From Prosthecobacter debontii (GTDB lineage Bacteria; Verrucomicrobiota; Verrucomicrobiia; Verrucomicrobiales; Verrucomicrobiaceae), in contig NZ_FUYE01000004.1 in the NCBI RefSeq assembly GCF_900167535.1, forward strand, positions 288,709-352,708: a stretch of DNA of 64,000 nt. The letters run 5' to 3'. A program made the position numbers and the translations under genes. This document shows, in pieces, positions 48,015 to 57,667 of this stretch (its first letter is position 1; each line of letters opens with the position of its first letter). The notes under the pieces were generated by a model, which worked only from the letters and a program-made list of their open reading frames with translations, searched no databases and was not told the origin of the DNA.

Positions 48015-49541
48015 TCAAGGCTGGACGGTCTTTTTCCCGCCGAAGAGGCCCTTGACCTTGGTGAAGAAGCCGCGCTTGGACTCGGGCACGGTGCGGGCGG
48101 CGGGGTCGGGGATGACGGCAGGGAGGGCACCGGGCTGGGCGGGGTCCCATCCACCGCCGAGGGCCTTGATCAGGGAGACGGTGGCGATGAGACGCTGGCT
48201 GGCGACTTGAACTGTGGCGCGCTGGGTGGCGAGGGTGGTGCGGTTGGCCTCGATGACGTCTAGGTAGGGGCTGGTGCCGGACTCGTAGCGAGTGTGGGCG
48301 AGGCTGGAGGCGCGGCCTGCACTGGTGCTGGCGCGCTGCTGGGCCTCAGCGGCGACGGCGAGGTGACGGATGGAGGAGAGGCTGGTCTCGACATCGGCCA
48401 CGGCGGCGAGAAAGGCCTGACGGTAGCCGGCGAGGGCTTCGTCGTGGGTGGCCTTGGCTTTGTTCAGGTTGAAAATGTTCTTACCACCGCTGAAGAGGGG
48501 GAGGCTGATGCTGGGGCCGTAGCTCCAGATGAGGGACTCGGGCTGCATGAGGAGATCGATGTCCGTGCTCTGGAATCCGGCGCGGCCGATGAGCTTGATG
48601 CTGGGGAAGAACTGGGCTTTGGCGACGCCGATGCGGGCAGTGGCGGCGGCGAGGGTGCGCTCGGCCTGGGCGACATCGGGGCGGCGCTCCAGGAGATCGC
48701 TGGGCACGCCGGTGGGGATGGCCGGGGGGCTACGCAGGGGGGCACCGGTGGGGGCGATGCGGAAGCTGGCGGCATTGGTTCCGAGGAGGATGGCGATGGC
48801 GTTCTCCAATTGGTCGCGCTGGGCCTGGAGGGTGGAGATTTCCGCTTCGGCGGAGGCGACTTCGGTTTCGGACTGCGCCTGCTCCAACTCGCTACCGGCA
48901 CCAGCATCGACGCGGGCTTTGGCGATCTTGTACGCCTCCCCACGGAGTCCGACGGCCTCCTTGACGTAGCGGATCTCTTGATCGAGAGAGCGCAGCTTAA
49001 AGTAGTTGGTGGCGACATCGGCCTGGATGCCTAACAGGACGTTGTGCACGGTGTCGGCGGCGGCTTCGGCCTCAGCGCGGCCGGCCTCGGCCCCACGACG
49101 GATTTTCCCAAACAAGTCGAGCTCCCAACTGAGGTCGGTGAGGGCATTGTAGGAGGGGCCTTCATAGTAGAGGCCGTTCAGGGGGATGGGGCTGATGGCA
49201 TTCTCCGAGGTGCGCTGGCGGTCGGCAGTGAGCGGCACGCTGAGCACGGGGAAGAGATCGGCACGAGCGAGACGAGCGGCGGCACGGGCCTGATCAAAGC
49301 GGGCGATGGAGGCCTTGAGGTTCTGGTTGTTGGCGGTGGCCTCGGCCATGAGCTCATTGAGCTTGGCGTCCTTAAAGACACTCCACCAGTTGCCTTTGGG
49401 CTGATCTGCGGCGGGGCGGGCTTCACGCCAGGTGACGCCTTTAAAGTTAGGCGGGGTGACGGTGGCGGGGCGCTCGTAGTTTGGCCCCACCTGGGCCATG
49501 GCGGCTGTGGTGGTGAGGAGGAGGGGAAGAAGGTAGCGCAT
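48015..49541 (-). CDS. RND efflux outer-membrane factor (NodT/OprM type)
   Basis: The 508-residue protein has a signal peptide without a lipobox Cys (AAMAQVGPNYERP), the VGPNYERP start typical of the OMF family, and two OEP repeats; motifs such as WWSVFKDAKLNELMAEATANNQNL (shortened) and LLERRPDVAQAERTLAAATARIGVAKAQF are classical. It forms the outer-membrane tube of the pump encoded upstream. It is the last of the TetR-MFP-RND-OMF series, 45 bases after the RND gene. The G+C content here looks higher than in neighbouring genes. Confidence 0.92.
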   Translation of the reverse strand: MRYLLPLLLTTTAAMAQVGPNYERPATVTPPNFKGVTWREARPAADQPKGNWWSVFKDAKLNELMAEATANNQNLKASIARFDQARAAARLARADLFPVLSVPLTADRQRTSENAISPIPLNGLYYEGPSYNALTDLSWELDLFGKIRRGAEAGRAEAEAAADTVHNVLLGIQADVATNYFKLRSLDQEIRYVKEAVGLRGEAYKIAKARVDAGAGSELEQAQSETEVASAEAEISTLQAQRDQLENAIAILLGTNAASFRIAPTGAPLRSPPAIPTGVPSDLLERRPDVAQAERTLAAATARIGVAKAQFFPSIKLIGRAGFQSTDIDLLMQPESLIWSYGPSISLPLFSGGKNIFNLNKAKATHDEALAGYRQAFLAAVADVETSLSSIRHLAVAAEAQQRASTSAGRASSLAHTRYESGTSPYLDVIEANRTTLATQRATVQVASQRLIATVSLIKALGGGWDPAQPGALPAVIPDPAARTVPESKRGFFTKVKGLFGGKKTVQP

Positions 49542-49586
49542 GGGAGGTGCGGGAGTGAGCGAGTGGAAGATGGCGCGAGAGGGGGA

Positions 49587-52500
49587 TCAATGCTCAGCGA
49601 TCAAGGCTGGGGCTGGGCTAGGGGCGGCCTCGTGGAGGGAGGTGGGCTTCTTCTGGCGGCCGAGTTTCATGACGAGCACATAAAACACCGGGGTGAGGAA
49701 GAGTCCAAGGAAGGTGACGCCGATCATGCCGGCAAACACGGCGGTGCCCATGGCGCGGCGCATCTCTGAACCTGCGCCGGTGGAGACCACCAGAGGATAC
49801 ACCCCGGCGATGAAGGCGATGGAGGTCATGAGGATGGGGCGCAGACGCAGGCGGCAGGCTTCCAGGGCGGCCTCCAGCGGGGAGAGGCCGTGCTCGAACT
49901 TCTCCTTGGCGAACTCGACGATGAGGATGGCGTTTTTACAGGCCAAGCCGATCAACACGATGAAGCCAATCTGAGTGAAGATGTTGTTATCCCCCCCGAC
50001 AATCATCACGCCTGTGAGGGCGAAGAGAAGGCAGACGGGCACGATCAGGATGATGGCCAGGGGCAGGCGCAGGCTCTCATACTGAGCGGCCAGCACCATG
50101 AACACGAGGAGGATGCACAGCGGGTAGATGTACACGGCGGTGTTGCCCGCGATGATCTTCTGATAGACGAGGTCGGTCCACTGATACTCAAAGCCGGGGG
50201 GGAGGGCCTTGGCCAGATCGGCCATAACCTGTTCACCTTGCCCGGAACTCAGCGCCTGCTGGGTGGCGGGGTCCATACCTGCGGCACCGTTGATGTCTGC
50301 CGCGAGATAGCCGTTGTAGTGCGTCACGCGGTCGGGCCCGTTGGTTTCCTTCACCTTGATGAGGGAACCGATGGGTACCATCGCCCCAGAGGCATTGCGA
50401 GTCTTCAGTCGGGTGATGTCGCTGACATCATCCCGGAACTGCGGTTCAGCCTGAGCGATGACCTGATAGGTGCGGCCAAATCGGTTCATGTCATTCACAT
50501 AAAGACTGCCGAGATTGATCTGAAGCGTCTCGAACAGATTGGCCAAAGGCACGCCCTGGACCTTGGCCTTTTCACGATCCACTTCGGCTTCGAGCTGGGG
50601 CACGTTGACGGTGTAGCCGGAATAGACCTGCTGGAGCTTACCTCCGGTGCCATAGGCCGAGCCAATGAGATCCTGCGTAGCTTTGTAGAGGGCGTCATAG
50701 CCTTGGTCACTGCGGTCTTGGACCATGAGCTTGAAGCCCCCGGTGGTGCCGATGCCGTTCACGGGTGGCGGGGAGAGCACCATGACCATGGCGTCTTGGA
50801 TGGCCATGAACTTGCCATTGAGCTCCTGAGAGATGGCGTCCGCAGAAAGCTCAGGCGTGGTGCGCTTCTCGAAGTCTTCAAGACCCACGAAGACGATGCC
50901 GCTGTTCGGGCTAATGCTGAAGCCATGGATGGACAAGCCCGGGAAGGCGATGGCATCTTTTACGCCGGGATGGTCCAGAACGATGTCTGACATGCGGCGC
51001 ATGACATCTTCCGTGCGGTCGAGCGAAGAGCCGTCGGGAAGCTGGGCAAAGCCAACCAGGTATTGTTTATCCTGCCCAGGCACGAAGCCCGAAGGCACGC
51101 GGTCAAAGACTCGCACCGTGAGCCAAACGAAGCCGCCATAGAACACCAGGGCGATGAGGCTGAACCGAATGATCCGCTTCACAATGCCGACATAGAAGTT
51201 AGACGACCACTCAAAGAAGCGATTGAAGGGACGGAAGAACCAACCCAGCAGGGCTTCCATCAGGCGAGTGAGAATGTCTTTCTTCGCATGGTGATCCTGC
51301 AACAACAGGGCGGAGAGAGCCGGACTGAGGGTGAGGGAATTGATCGCAGAGATGACTGTGGAGATGGCGATGGTCACCGCGAACTGTTTGTAGAACTGAC
51401 CGCTGAGGCCGCTGATGAAGGCGGTGGGAATGAACACGGCACAGAGCACGAGTGCGGTGGCCACGATCGGGCCTGTCACTTCACTCATGGCCTGCTTCGT
51501 CGCATCGACCGGTTTCAAACCATTGCGGATGTTACGCTCGACGTTCTCCACCACCACGATGGCATCATCCACCACGATCCCGATGGCGAGCACGAGGCCG
51601 AAGAGGGACAGGTTGTTGATGGAGAACCCGAGCGCATGCATCACGGCAAAGGTACCGACCAAGGAGACAGGCACGGCGGCCAAAGGAATGATGGAGGCAC
51701 GCCAGGTCTGAAGGAAGATGACCACCACGAGCACCACGAGAAGCACAGCTTCAATGAGGGTGTGAATCACCGCGTCGATGGATTTATCCACGAAAACGGT
51801 GGGGTCGTAGGCGATGGCGTAATCAAGATCTTGGGGGAACTTTTTCTTCAGTTCCTCCATCTTCTCACGCACCCCTTGAGAGAGCGCGAGGGCGTTGGCT
51901 CCGGGGAGCTGAAAGATGGGGATACCTACGGCACTCTTGTTGTTCAGCAAGCTACGCAGAGCGTATTCACTGGAGCCCAGCTCGATGCGGGCCAAGTCCT
52001 TGAGGCGCAGCTTTTCACCATGTTCGCCGACTTTGACGATGATGTTGCCGAACTCTTCTTCGGTGATGAGACGTCCCTTGGTATTGACCGTCAGTTCGAA
52101 AGGCACCGCACTCTTCACGGGTTGCTGTCCGATCACCCCGGCGGCCACCTGCACGTTTTGTTCGCGGATGGCATTGACGATGTCGGAGGAGGTTAAGCTA
52201 CGAGCTGCGGCTTTATCGGGGTCGATCCAGACGCGCATGGCGTAATCACCACCTCCGAAGATTTGGACTTGGCCCACTCCGGGAAGGCGCGCCAGTTCGT
52301 CCTTCACGTTCAGAGTCGCGTAGTTACGCAGGTAGAGCTCGTCATACCTCCCGTTAGGTGAGAGCAAGTGAACCACCAAGGTCAAGTCGGGCGATGACTT
52401 CACGGTGGTCACCCCGAAGCGGCGCACTTCCTCAGGCAATTTGGGGAGCACCTGCGAGACGCGGTTTTGCACCTGCACCTGGGCGAGGTCCACATCCGTG

Positions 52501-52796
52501 CCCAGCTTGAAGGTGATGGTGAGGGTCATCACGCCATTGGCCGTGCTCTGCGAGGACATGTAGAGCATGTTCTCAATACCGTTGATCGTTTGCTCCAAGG
52601 GAGATGCGACAGTCTCGGCAATCGTCTTCGGGTTAGCACCTGGGTAGGTGGCCGTCACGATTACGGTGGGTGGGGCTACTTCCGGGTATTCGGAGATGGG
52701 CAACTGAAAGAGTGAAATGCCCCCCAAGATGAAGATCAGGAGAGAAAGAACACCGGCAAAGATGGGACGTGTGATGAAGAACCGGGAGATGTTCAT
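49587..52796 (-). CDS. RND-family efflux permease (HAE-1/AcrB type)
   Basis: The 1069-residue inner-membrane pump begins MNISRFFITRPIFAGVLSLL and has twelve predicted helices, two large periplasmic loops, and the HAE-1 motif GIVVDDAIVVVENVERN in TM4, whose Asp residues carry the proton relay. The end of the protein has ANGVMTLTITF and QNRVSQVLPKLPEEVRRFGV in the pore region. Substrates are probably drugs, detergents or dyes but cannot be told. It follows the adaptor gene by 124 bases. Confidence 0.95.
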   Translation of the reverse strand: MNISRFFITRPIFAGVLSLLIFILGGISLFQLPISEYPEVAPPTVIVTATYPGANPKTIAETVASPLEQTINGIENMLYMSSQSTANGVMTLTITFKLGTDVDLAQVQVQNRVSQVLPKLPEEVRRFGVTTVKSSPDLTLVVHLLSPNGRYDELYLRNYATLNVKDELARLPGVGQVQIFGGGDYAMRVWIDPDKAAARSLTSSDIVNAIREQNVQVAAGVIGQQPVKSAVPFELTVNTKGRLITEEEFGNIIVKVGEHGEKLRLKDLARIELGSSEYALRSLLNNKSAVGIPIFQLPGANALALSQGVREKMEELKKKFPQDLDYAIAYDPTVFVDKSIDAVIHTLIEAVLLVVLVVVIFLQTWRASIIPLAAVPVSLVGTFAVMHALGFSINNLSLFGLVLAIGIVVDDAIVVVENVERNIRNGLKPVDATKQAMSEVTGPIVATALVLCAVFIPTAFISGLSGQFYKQFAVTIAISTVISAINSLTLSPALSALLLQDHHAKKDILTRLMEALLGWFFRPFNRFFEWSSNFYVGIVKRIIRFSLIALVFYGGFVWLTVRVFDRVPSGFVPGQDKQYLVGFAQLPDGSSLDRTEDVMRRMSDIVLDHPGVKDAIAFPGLSIHGFSISPNSGIVFVGLEDFEKRTTPELSADAISQELNGKFMAIQDAMVMVLSPPPVNGIGTTGGFKLMVQDRSDQGYDALYKATQDLIGSAYGTGGKLQQVYSGYTVNVPQLEAEVDREKAKVQGVPLANLFETLQINLGSLYVNDMNRFGRTYQVIAQAEPQFRDDVSDITRLKTRNASGAMVPIGSLIKVKETNGPDRVTHYNGYLAADINGAAGMDPATQQALSSGQGEQVMADLAKALPPGFEYQWTDLVYQKIIAGNTAVYIYPLCILLVFMVLAAQYESLRLPLAIILIVPVCLLFALTGVMIVGGDNNIFTQIGFIVLIGLACKNAILIVEFAKEKFEHGLSPLEAALEACRLRLRPILMTSIAFIAGVYPLVVSTGAGSEMRRAMGTAVFAGMIGVTFLGLFLTPVFYVLVMKLGRQKKPTSLHEAAPSPAPALIAEH

Positions 52797-52920
52797 GACG
52801 ATGGCTTGAGGTCGGGGACCTACAGGTGATCTCTAGCGCCGACGATCTGGAGCGATGGCTCGCCGATCAAAAGCCAGGAGACTCTGAGGCTGATGGGAAA
52901 AGGAGGGAGGATGCGCGAAC

Positions 52921-54066
52921 TCAATTTGCCGACGCCGTTGTTTTAGCCGGTGGGGTATCCACGGGAGCAACAGGCATGCCGGGCTGAGGTAAACGGGCTT
53001 GGCCGTTGATGATGATCTTGTCACCAGCGTTCAGACCGCTGCGAATGATGCGCTTGCCATTGATGCTCGGACCGATGACGACAGGCTTGTAAGTGCTCAT
53101 GTTCTTGTCATCTACCCCCAGAACAAACTTATTGGCCTGATCAGTGAGAATGCTTTTTTCATCCACCAGCAGCGCTGGGTATTCCGAAGTCATCGGGAGA
53201 CGAATGCGAGCAAACAAACCCGGGGTCAATGTGCCATCGCTGTTGGGAAATTCAGCGCGGATGATCATGCTGCCCGTGCTGGCGTCCAGACGGTTATCGA
53301 AAGACTCGATATGACCCTTATGAGGAAATCCGGTTTCATTGGAAAGCTGGAGTTCAACGGGGACACGACCTTTACCATTGGTGTAAAGTTTGTTCTCCCG
53401 TTTCAAGGCTTCCAGCTTCAGCAGGCTGTTCTCATCGATGTCCGCATAGACATATACGGGATCTACCGTCACGATGGTGGTGAGGAGGGTAGAGCCAGCG
53501 GTCACATAGTTGCCTTCCGTGGTGATGGCGCGGCTGATCCGGCCCGAAATGGGCGCTTTCACCTCGGTATGTTCGAACTCGATCTCGGCACTGTGTTGGC
53601 TCGCGCGAGCTGACTCCAGAGCGGCGAGGCTTTGCTTATACGTGGACTCACGGGTCTCGGCCTGTTCGGGTGCGATGGCCTTAGCGGCCAGCAGGGCAGA
53701 AACACGGTCGTATTCACGTTTAGCCGCCTCGGTGCTCGCTTCGGCACGTTGCACTTCAGCTGTGGCGATCCGCAGTTTCGTCTGGAAGGGGCGTTGGTCG
53801 ATGATGAACAGCACGTCGCCTTTTTTAACCAAGGCCCCGGCCTGGAACTTAACGTCGGTGATGTAGCCGGCGACGCGAGGACGCAACTCCACGGTTTCGG
53901 CAGGTTCCACACGCCCAGTGAACTCCTCCCACTCGACAAGCTTCCGTTGCTCAACGGGTTGTATCGTCACCGGAGCGGGTGGCATCTGTCCACCATGGCT
54001 TACCTGTGAATGCTTTCCACAGGCAGCGAGCAGCAAGACGAGCGGGAGGAGGGTTTGGGGTTTCAT
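52921..54066 (-). CDS. RND periplasmic adaptor lipoprotein (MFP)
   Basis: The 381-residue protein has a lipobox LLLAAC16, a lipoyl-like and hairpin region (GRVEPAETVELRPRVAGYI, FIIDQRPF, a helical hairpin at about 95-170) and beta-barrel domains up to the C-terminus (INGQARLPQPGMPV). It links the RND pump to the outer-membrane channel. It is the second gene after the TetR regulator, 38 bases downstream. Confidence 0.93.
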   Translation of the reverse strand: MKPQTLLPLVLLLAACGKHSQVSHGGQMPPAPVTIQPVEQRKLVEWEEFTGRVEPAETVELRPRVAGYITDVKFQAGALVKKGDVLFIIDQRPFQTKLRIATAEVQRAEASTEAAKREYDRVSALLAAKAIAPEQAETRESTYKQSLAALESARASQHSAEIEFEHTEVKAPISGRISRAITTEGNYVTAGSTLLTTIVTVDPVYVYADIDENSLLKLEALKRENKLYTNGKGRVPVELQLSNETGFPHKGHIESFDNRLDASTGSMIIRAEFPNSDGTLTPGLFARIRLPMTSEYPALLVDEKSILTDQANKFVLGVDDKNMSTYKPVVIGPSINGKRIIRSGLNAGDKIIINGQARLPQPGMPVAPVDTPPAKTTASAN

Positions 54067-54104
54067 GGGGTTCGGGGGGGGAGGGGAGAAAGTTGACTGG
54101 TTGG

Positions 54105-54761
54105 TTAATTTGAAATCGCAGAAAAGGCTTTCGCCTTCTTTTTGGCAGGCTTCGCTTTTGAATTTGGTCGGGATACACCCAGGATGATCATGGCTCCTGA
54201 TTCAAACTCATCCAAATAACTCAGGTCATTCCACATGCGTGCATGCAGTAGAAGCCCCTCGCTATAGGCGAATATGATCCTGGCTAAGGCCGTGGGATCA
54301 TCCGCTTTGATGAGTCCCTGCGCGGAGGCATCCCGGATGGCGCATTCATAGTAGAGGATGAACTGGCTGAGGATCTCCTGTAACTTGTTACGCAGTCGAT
54401 CATCCACGGTGCTGACTTCGGCTCCTAGAGAATGAATGGGGCAGCCAAGCACGCGGCCATGTTTTTTTTGCAGGTCCTCCTGCTCCTGGCGGAAGTTTCT
54501 GAAACAATTCAAAATGCGCTCCAAGGGAGGCACCACGGGTGAAAAGGTCTGGTCCAGTTCACGCCGATGCTCTTTCCAACTGTGATCGATACCCGTCAGT
54601 GCGAGATCAGTTTTAGATTCGAAGAAGTGATAAAAACTGCCTTTCTTCACGCCAGCGCGTTCACAGATTTGATCTACGGAGGTGCTGCCATAGCTACCCG
54701 TCCAAATCAGTTCGATGACTGCTTCGATGAGTCGTATTTTGGCGTCGCTTGTGCGTCCCAT
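54105..54761 (-). CDS. TetR-family regulator of the RND efflux operon
   Basis: The 218-residue protein has an N-terminal HTH (SYGSTSVDQICERAGVKKGSFYHFFESKTDLA, shown in part as AGVKKGSFYHFFESK) and an all-helical ligand domain; the C-terminus is Lys-rich. It is first in the efflux operon and most likely controls it, by analogy with AcrR/TtgR. The ligand is unknown. Confidence 0.9.
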   Translation of the reverse strand: MGRTSDAKIRLIEAVIELIWTGSYGSTSVDQICERAGVKKGSFYHFFESKTDLALTGIDHSWKEHRRELDQTFSPVVPPLERILNCFRNFRQEQEDLQKKHGRVLGCPIHSLGAEVSTVDDRLRNKLQEILSQFILYYECAIRDASAQGLIKADDPTALARIIFAYSEGLLLHARMWNDLSYLDEFESGAMIILGVSRPNSKAKPAKKKAKAFSAISN

Positions 54762-54792
54762 AAGACGGACATTGGCGAAACTAGACGAACAG

Positions 54793-56091
54793 TCAACTAT
54801 TTTTCTGAACGGCAGCCATTCGGGGTTCTGGAATCCAGTTTAAAATGAGCATCGAGATCACCGAAAAGACCGCGGCTGCTCCGGCGACAACTCCAAAAGA
54901 ATGAGTCCAAGCATACAGCCTGCCGCTGATAAACGTGGCCAGCAGCAAGGAGAAGACGTTACAAAAGCCCAAGATGGCTTGAAGGGTTGATCGCCGTTCA
55001 GCCGGACAGAGTTCGGCGGCCAGTGTGAGGTCACCAACACGGTCAAGAAATAGGCCAAAACCCAGGACAAAGTAGGCCAGCATGAACCCAGAAAACGATC
55101 CGGTGTAGGATACCCAGAGGCAGAGTGCCAAGCAGACAATGCGCGAGGCCTGAAGTAGAACCTTGCCTCCGCTTCTGTATCCTACCCAGCCAGCCAGAAG
55201 ACTGCCGAGCACAACCCCCACGGCTTGGCAGGTCACAAAACGTCCTTCATCCGCTTCCGGCCGTTCTGTCAGCTTCAAGGCATGGATGGTGAGAAAAGAA
55301 ACCACCATGAGATAGCCCGTGCCTGTGAAGCGGGCGATCGCGAGCTTGATCAAATTTGGCTGACCTCGCAAAAGGCGGGGTAGCTCTCGAAGGTACTGTA
55401 GATAAGGACCATAAGGTGATGAGGGATGCCGATGTCGAGTATGCTCATCCTCATGCATAAAGAGTTGTGAAACCCACGAGATGGAGAGGAGGGCGAATGC
55501 CGTGAGATGCAGCCATCCATAGGCCTCATGGTTGGGATAATGGGTCAGCACATGATGAATGACGGTGCCTGCCACGACGCCAATAATCGCCTGAATGATA
55601 TAACGAACAGCCCAGCCTGCTGCCCGGACTTTTTCAGGCACCATCCGAGTGACCATTTCCATCCATGCGACTACGGTCATGCCTCCGATCATCCCTGAGA
55701 TCACTGGAGTGAGGACAACGATGGGTAACAGAATTCCTTCAATCTTATCAGAGCATAGCAAGATAAGGCCTGTGATCAGGTAGGGAAGGCGCTGGAGAAA
55801 GCCAAAAAACAGAACCCACGGCTTAAACCGCGCCAATCGTTCGACGATAGGAGCGATGAAAATGCCCATGCTGGCAGACGCCGCAGGGAGAAGCACGGGC
55901 ATCATGGCGATGATCCAAGCCTTGCCGCCTAAGGTGTCCACCATCTTAGGAAGCACGCTTTCCGGCGCTAGGAAAGCCGTGCCACCCATATAGAGCCCTC
56001 CTTCCAGGCAATGGCAGATGAAATTACGCCTTACCGCATGATTGTGATGATGCTGGGAGGCGGGGGCGGCCGACATGTGGTGGGTCACCAA
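54793..56091 (-). CDS. MFS transporter
   Basis: The 432-residue protein has twelve predicted membrane helices and a His-rich N-terminus (HHHNHAVRRNF). The central cytoplasmic loop carries EDEHTRHRHPSS. Residues FLDRVGDLTLAAELCPAERRSTLQ (in part) before TM10 resemble MFS sugar or drug transporters. Substrate unknown. Its stop codon lies 31 bases from the TetR start, so the regulator's promoter would overlap its 3' end. It lies 37 bases downstream of the isomerase-like gene and may be co-transcribed with it. Confidence 0.88.
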   Translation of the reverse strand: MVTHHMSAAPASQHHHNHAVRRNFICHCLEGGLYMGGTAFLAPESVLPKMVDTLGGKAWIIAMMPVLLPAASASMGIFIAPIVERLARFKPWVLFFGFLQRLPYLITGLILLCSDKIEGILLPIVVLTPVISGMIGGMTVVAWMEMVTRMVPEKVRAAGWAVRYIIQAIIGVVAGTVIHHVLTHYPNHEAYGWLHLTAFALLSISWVSQLFMHEDEHTRHRHPSSPYGPYLQYLRELPRLLRGQPNLIKLAIARFTGTGYLMVVSFLTIHALKLTERPEADEGRFVTCQAVGVVLGSLLAGWVGYRSGGKVLLQASRIVCLALCLWVSYTGSFSGFMLAYFVLGFGLFLDRVGDLTLAAELCPAERRSTLQAILGFCNVFSLLLATFISGRLYAWTHSFGVVAGAAAVFSVISMLILNWIPEPRMAAVQKNS

Positions 56092-56128
56092 GATGCTTCA
56101 CTTCTGACAAGAAGAAAGCACTTTGAGC

Positions 56129-56542
56129 TCAAGCACCGACTTGGCGTAGCCAATCTTCCAGATTGTAGTAGTTGGTAACCCGAGCCACTTTTCCGTCTCG
56201 AATGTCAAAAAAAGCTCCCACGCGTAAGCGATAGGTCTGCCCCGTCGCTGGTGGTAAACCTTCATCGGTGTGAAGGTAAGTTCCTAAAATGTAAAACTCG
56301 GCTGCCGCACGAGTTCCTTCTTCGTGTGCCATCACGACGAGTTCAGTCACTTCTTCGCGATAACTCCGGTCCATCCGCTGAAGGAATGCCTGGAAGGCGT
56401 CTCTGCCGACTTCGCTCGTGCCCTGATTGATATCATGGATGACGTCTTCCGTCAGCAGGGCCAGCATGGCGTCGCGATCCCCAGAATTGAAGGTGGCGTA
56501 ATAGGTCTCAATGAGGCGAACGGTGTCTTTTACAGCGGACAT
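56129..56542 (-). CDS. Ketosteroid-isomerase-related (NTF2-like) protein
   Basis: With ATG 56542 the product has 137 residues: YYATFNSGDRDAMLALLTEDVIHDINQGTSEVGRDAF (shortened) and RVTNYYNLEDWLRQVG match the SnoaL/NTF2-like family related to steroid delta-isomerase. It is a small cone-shaped fold that binds hydrophobic ligands or acts as an isomerase. The reaction here is unknown. It is divergent from the DUF3817 gene and upstream of an MFS gene. Confidence 0.85.
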   Translation of the reverse strand: MSAVKDTVRLIETYYATFNSGDRDAMLALLTEDVIHDINQGTSEVGRDAFQAFLQRMDRSYREEVTELVVMAHEEGTRAAAEFYILGTYLHTDEGLPPATGQTYRLRVGAFFDIRDGKVARVTNYYNLEDWLRQVGA

Positions 56543-56640
56543 GATTTGCAACAGAATGCAGCCCGGAGACCGGGTCAAGAAGCTGTCCATCAAGAGTTCT
56601 TTTGACAGTGTCGTCGTTCGCATGTCGGTGCGAGGACTTC

Positions 56641-56946
56641 ATGCCTGCCTCTCCTCTAGCCTCACTCCTTCGCCGTCTCACCCTTGTGGAAGGTGTGTCG
56701 TTTCTCCTTTTGCTGGGAGTGGCGATGCCGCTCAAATACTTCGCTGAGCTGCCGATAGCGGTCAAGATCGTCGGATGGGCTCATGGTCTCTTGTTTGTCG
56801 TCGTTTGCGCGTTGCTGTTGCAGGTCATGATCAAGGCGCAATGGCCAGTCCTGCGTTGCGTGCTGGTGCTCATTTCGGCGCTGGTTCCGTTTGGGCCTTT
56901 TCTGTTGGATAGCCGACTGAAAGCTTGGGTTAACGAGGGCAAGTGA
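56641..56946 (+). CDS. DUF3817 membrane protein
   Basis: The 101-residue protein starts at ATG 56641. RRLTLVEGVSFLLLLGVAMPLKYF at the N-terminus and GWAHGLLFVVV after it are the DUF3817 signature; three membrane helices are predicted. Its role is not known. It lies 61 bases before the next membrane-protein gene, with two operator palindromes in between. Confidence 0.85.
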   Translation: MPASPLASLLRRLTLVEGVSFLLLLGVAMPLKYFAELPIAVKIVGWAHGLLFVVVCALLLQVMIKAQWPVLRCVLVLISALVPFGPFLLDSRLKAWVNEGK

Positions 56947-56951
56947 GTTTT

Positions 56952-56968
56952 ACTTTGTTTCACAAAGT
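56952..56968 (+). promoter_or_regulatory. Operator O1: palindrome ACTTTGT-N3-ACAAAGT
   Basis: A perfect 7-bp inverted repeat with a 3-base centre. It precedes the membrane-protein gene and recurs at 56985-57001 and 58004-58018; probably the site of the winged-helix regulator at 57664. Confidence 0.75.
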
Positions 56969-56984
56969 TTCTCTTGCGTGAGTC

Positions 56985-57001
56985 ACTTTATGGCACAAAG
57001 T
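56985..57001 (+). promoter_or_regulatory. Operator O2: palindrome ACTTTAT-N3-ACAAAGT
   Basis: A second copy with one mismatch, centred 33 bases after O1 (three helical turns). It overlaps the in-frame ATG at 56990, so translation more likely starts at ATG 57008. Confidence 0.65.
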
Positions 57002-57007
57002 GAATTC

Positions 57008-57667
57008 ATGAGTCCACAACAAGACGCCCTCGAACATCTTCGGGTGATTCGCTCCCTCATGGAAAAGGCGCATATCTACCGCGCGATTTCAGCCCCTGCG
57101 GCTGCTTTGGGGGGGATTTTATCCGTGCTCTGCGCCGGCTTTGCGGGGTGGAGTATTGTTCAGGGTCAGGGTTTGGCTGAAGAACGAGGCAGTTGGTTTT
57201 TGGTGGAGTGGCTGCTCATCCTGGGGGTGACTGGCACGGTCAATGTCCTCCTCCTGGCGGGAGAGGCTAGGCGGCGTGGTCAGCCGCTTGTCTCGGACGG
57301 CATGCGTATGGCTCTAAGGGCGTTGGTCCCGCCTCTTTTAGTCGGAGGGGTTTTAGGCGTGGGGCTCATCGTTTACCTGCACAATCATGTGATGGCCGTT
57401 CTTATCTGGGTAGTCTGCTACGGTCTGGCTCTTCTGGCGACGTCCAGTTTTTCGCCGAAGTCCTTGATTAGGCTAGGATGGGTGTTTGTGATTCTCGGAC
57501 TCCTGTCATTTGTTGCCTGGGCAAGCTCAGGTGAGATCCGCAATCTGCCTCATGACCAGGGGCTGGCGGCCTTGCTCATGGGTGTTTCTTTCGGCCTGTG
57601 CCATATCATCTACGCTCTGTGCGTGTTTTTAAGTCCCAAACAGGAGGCGTTGGTGGTACCGAGATGA
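57008..57667 (+). CDS. Membrane protein of unknown function, first gene with winged-helix regulator
   Basis: With ATG 57008 the product has 219 residues: a helical N-terminal part (SPQQDALEHLRVIRSLMEKAHIYRAISA) followed by five or six membrane helices from about residue 30. I know of similar proteins placed directly before a winged-helix regulator but cannot name a function. It overlaps the regulator gene by four bases (ATGA). Two copies of the CTTTGT-N3-ACAAAG palindrome precede it, so it should be negatively autoregulated through the regulator. Confidence 0.75.
   Translation: MSPQQDALEHLRVIRSLMEKAHIYRAISAPAAALGGILSVLCAGFAGWSIVQGQGLAEERGSWFLVEWLLILGVTGTVNVLLLAGEARRRGQPLVSDGMRMALRALVPPLLVGGVLGVGLIVYLHNHVMAVLIWVVCYGLALLATSSFSPKSLIRLGWVFVILGLLSFVAWASSGEIRNLPHDQGLAALLMGVSFGLCHIIYALCVFLSPKQEALVVPR

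Noticed and set aside
48294-49034. Plus-strand ORF of 246 codons, very Gly/Ala-rich
   Set aside because: It is the antisense of the outer-membrane factor gene; its composition is an artefact of high G+C.
49890-52196. Long plus-strand ORFs (366 and 377 codons) opposite the RND permease gene
   Set aside because: They show no domains and have His/Glu/Gly-rich composition expected for the reverse strand of a membrane-protein gene; the RND gene on the other strand is unmistakable.
54768-54796. TTGACT plus a weak -10 and an imperfect TWGAC-N5-GTCWA repeat upstream of the efflux tetR gene
   Set aside because: The -10 is poor and so near the ATG that the message would be leaderless; the repeat has arms of only five bases with a mismatch.
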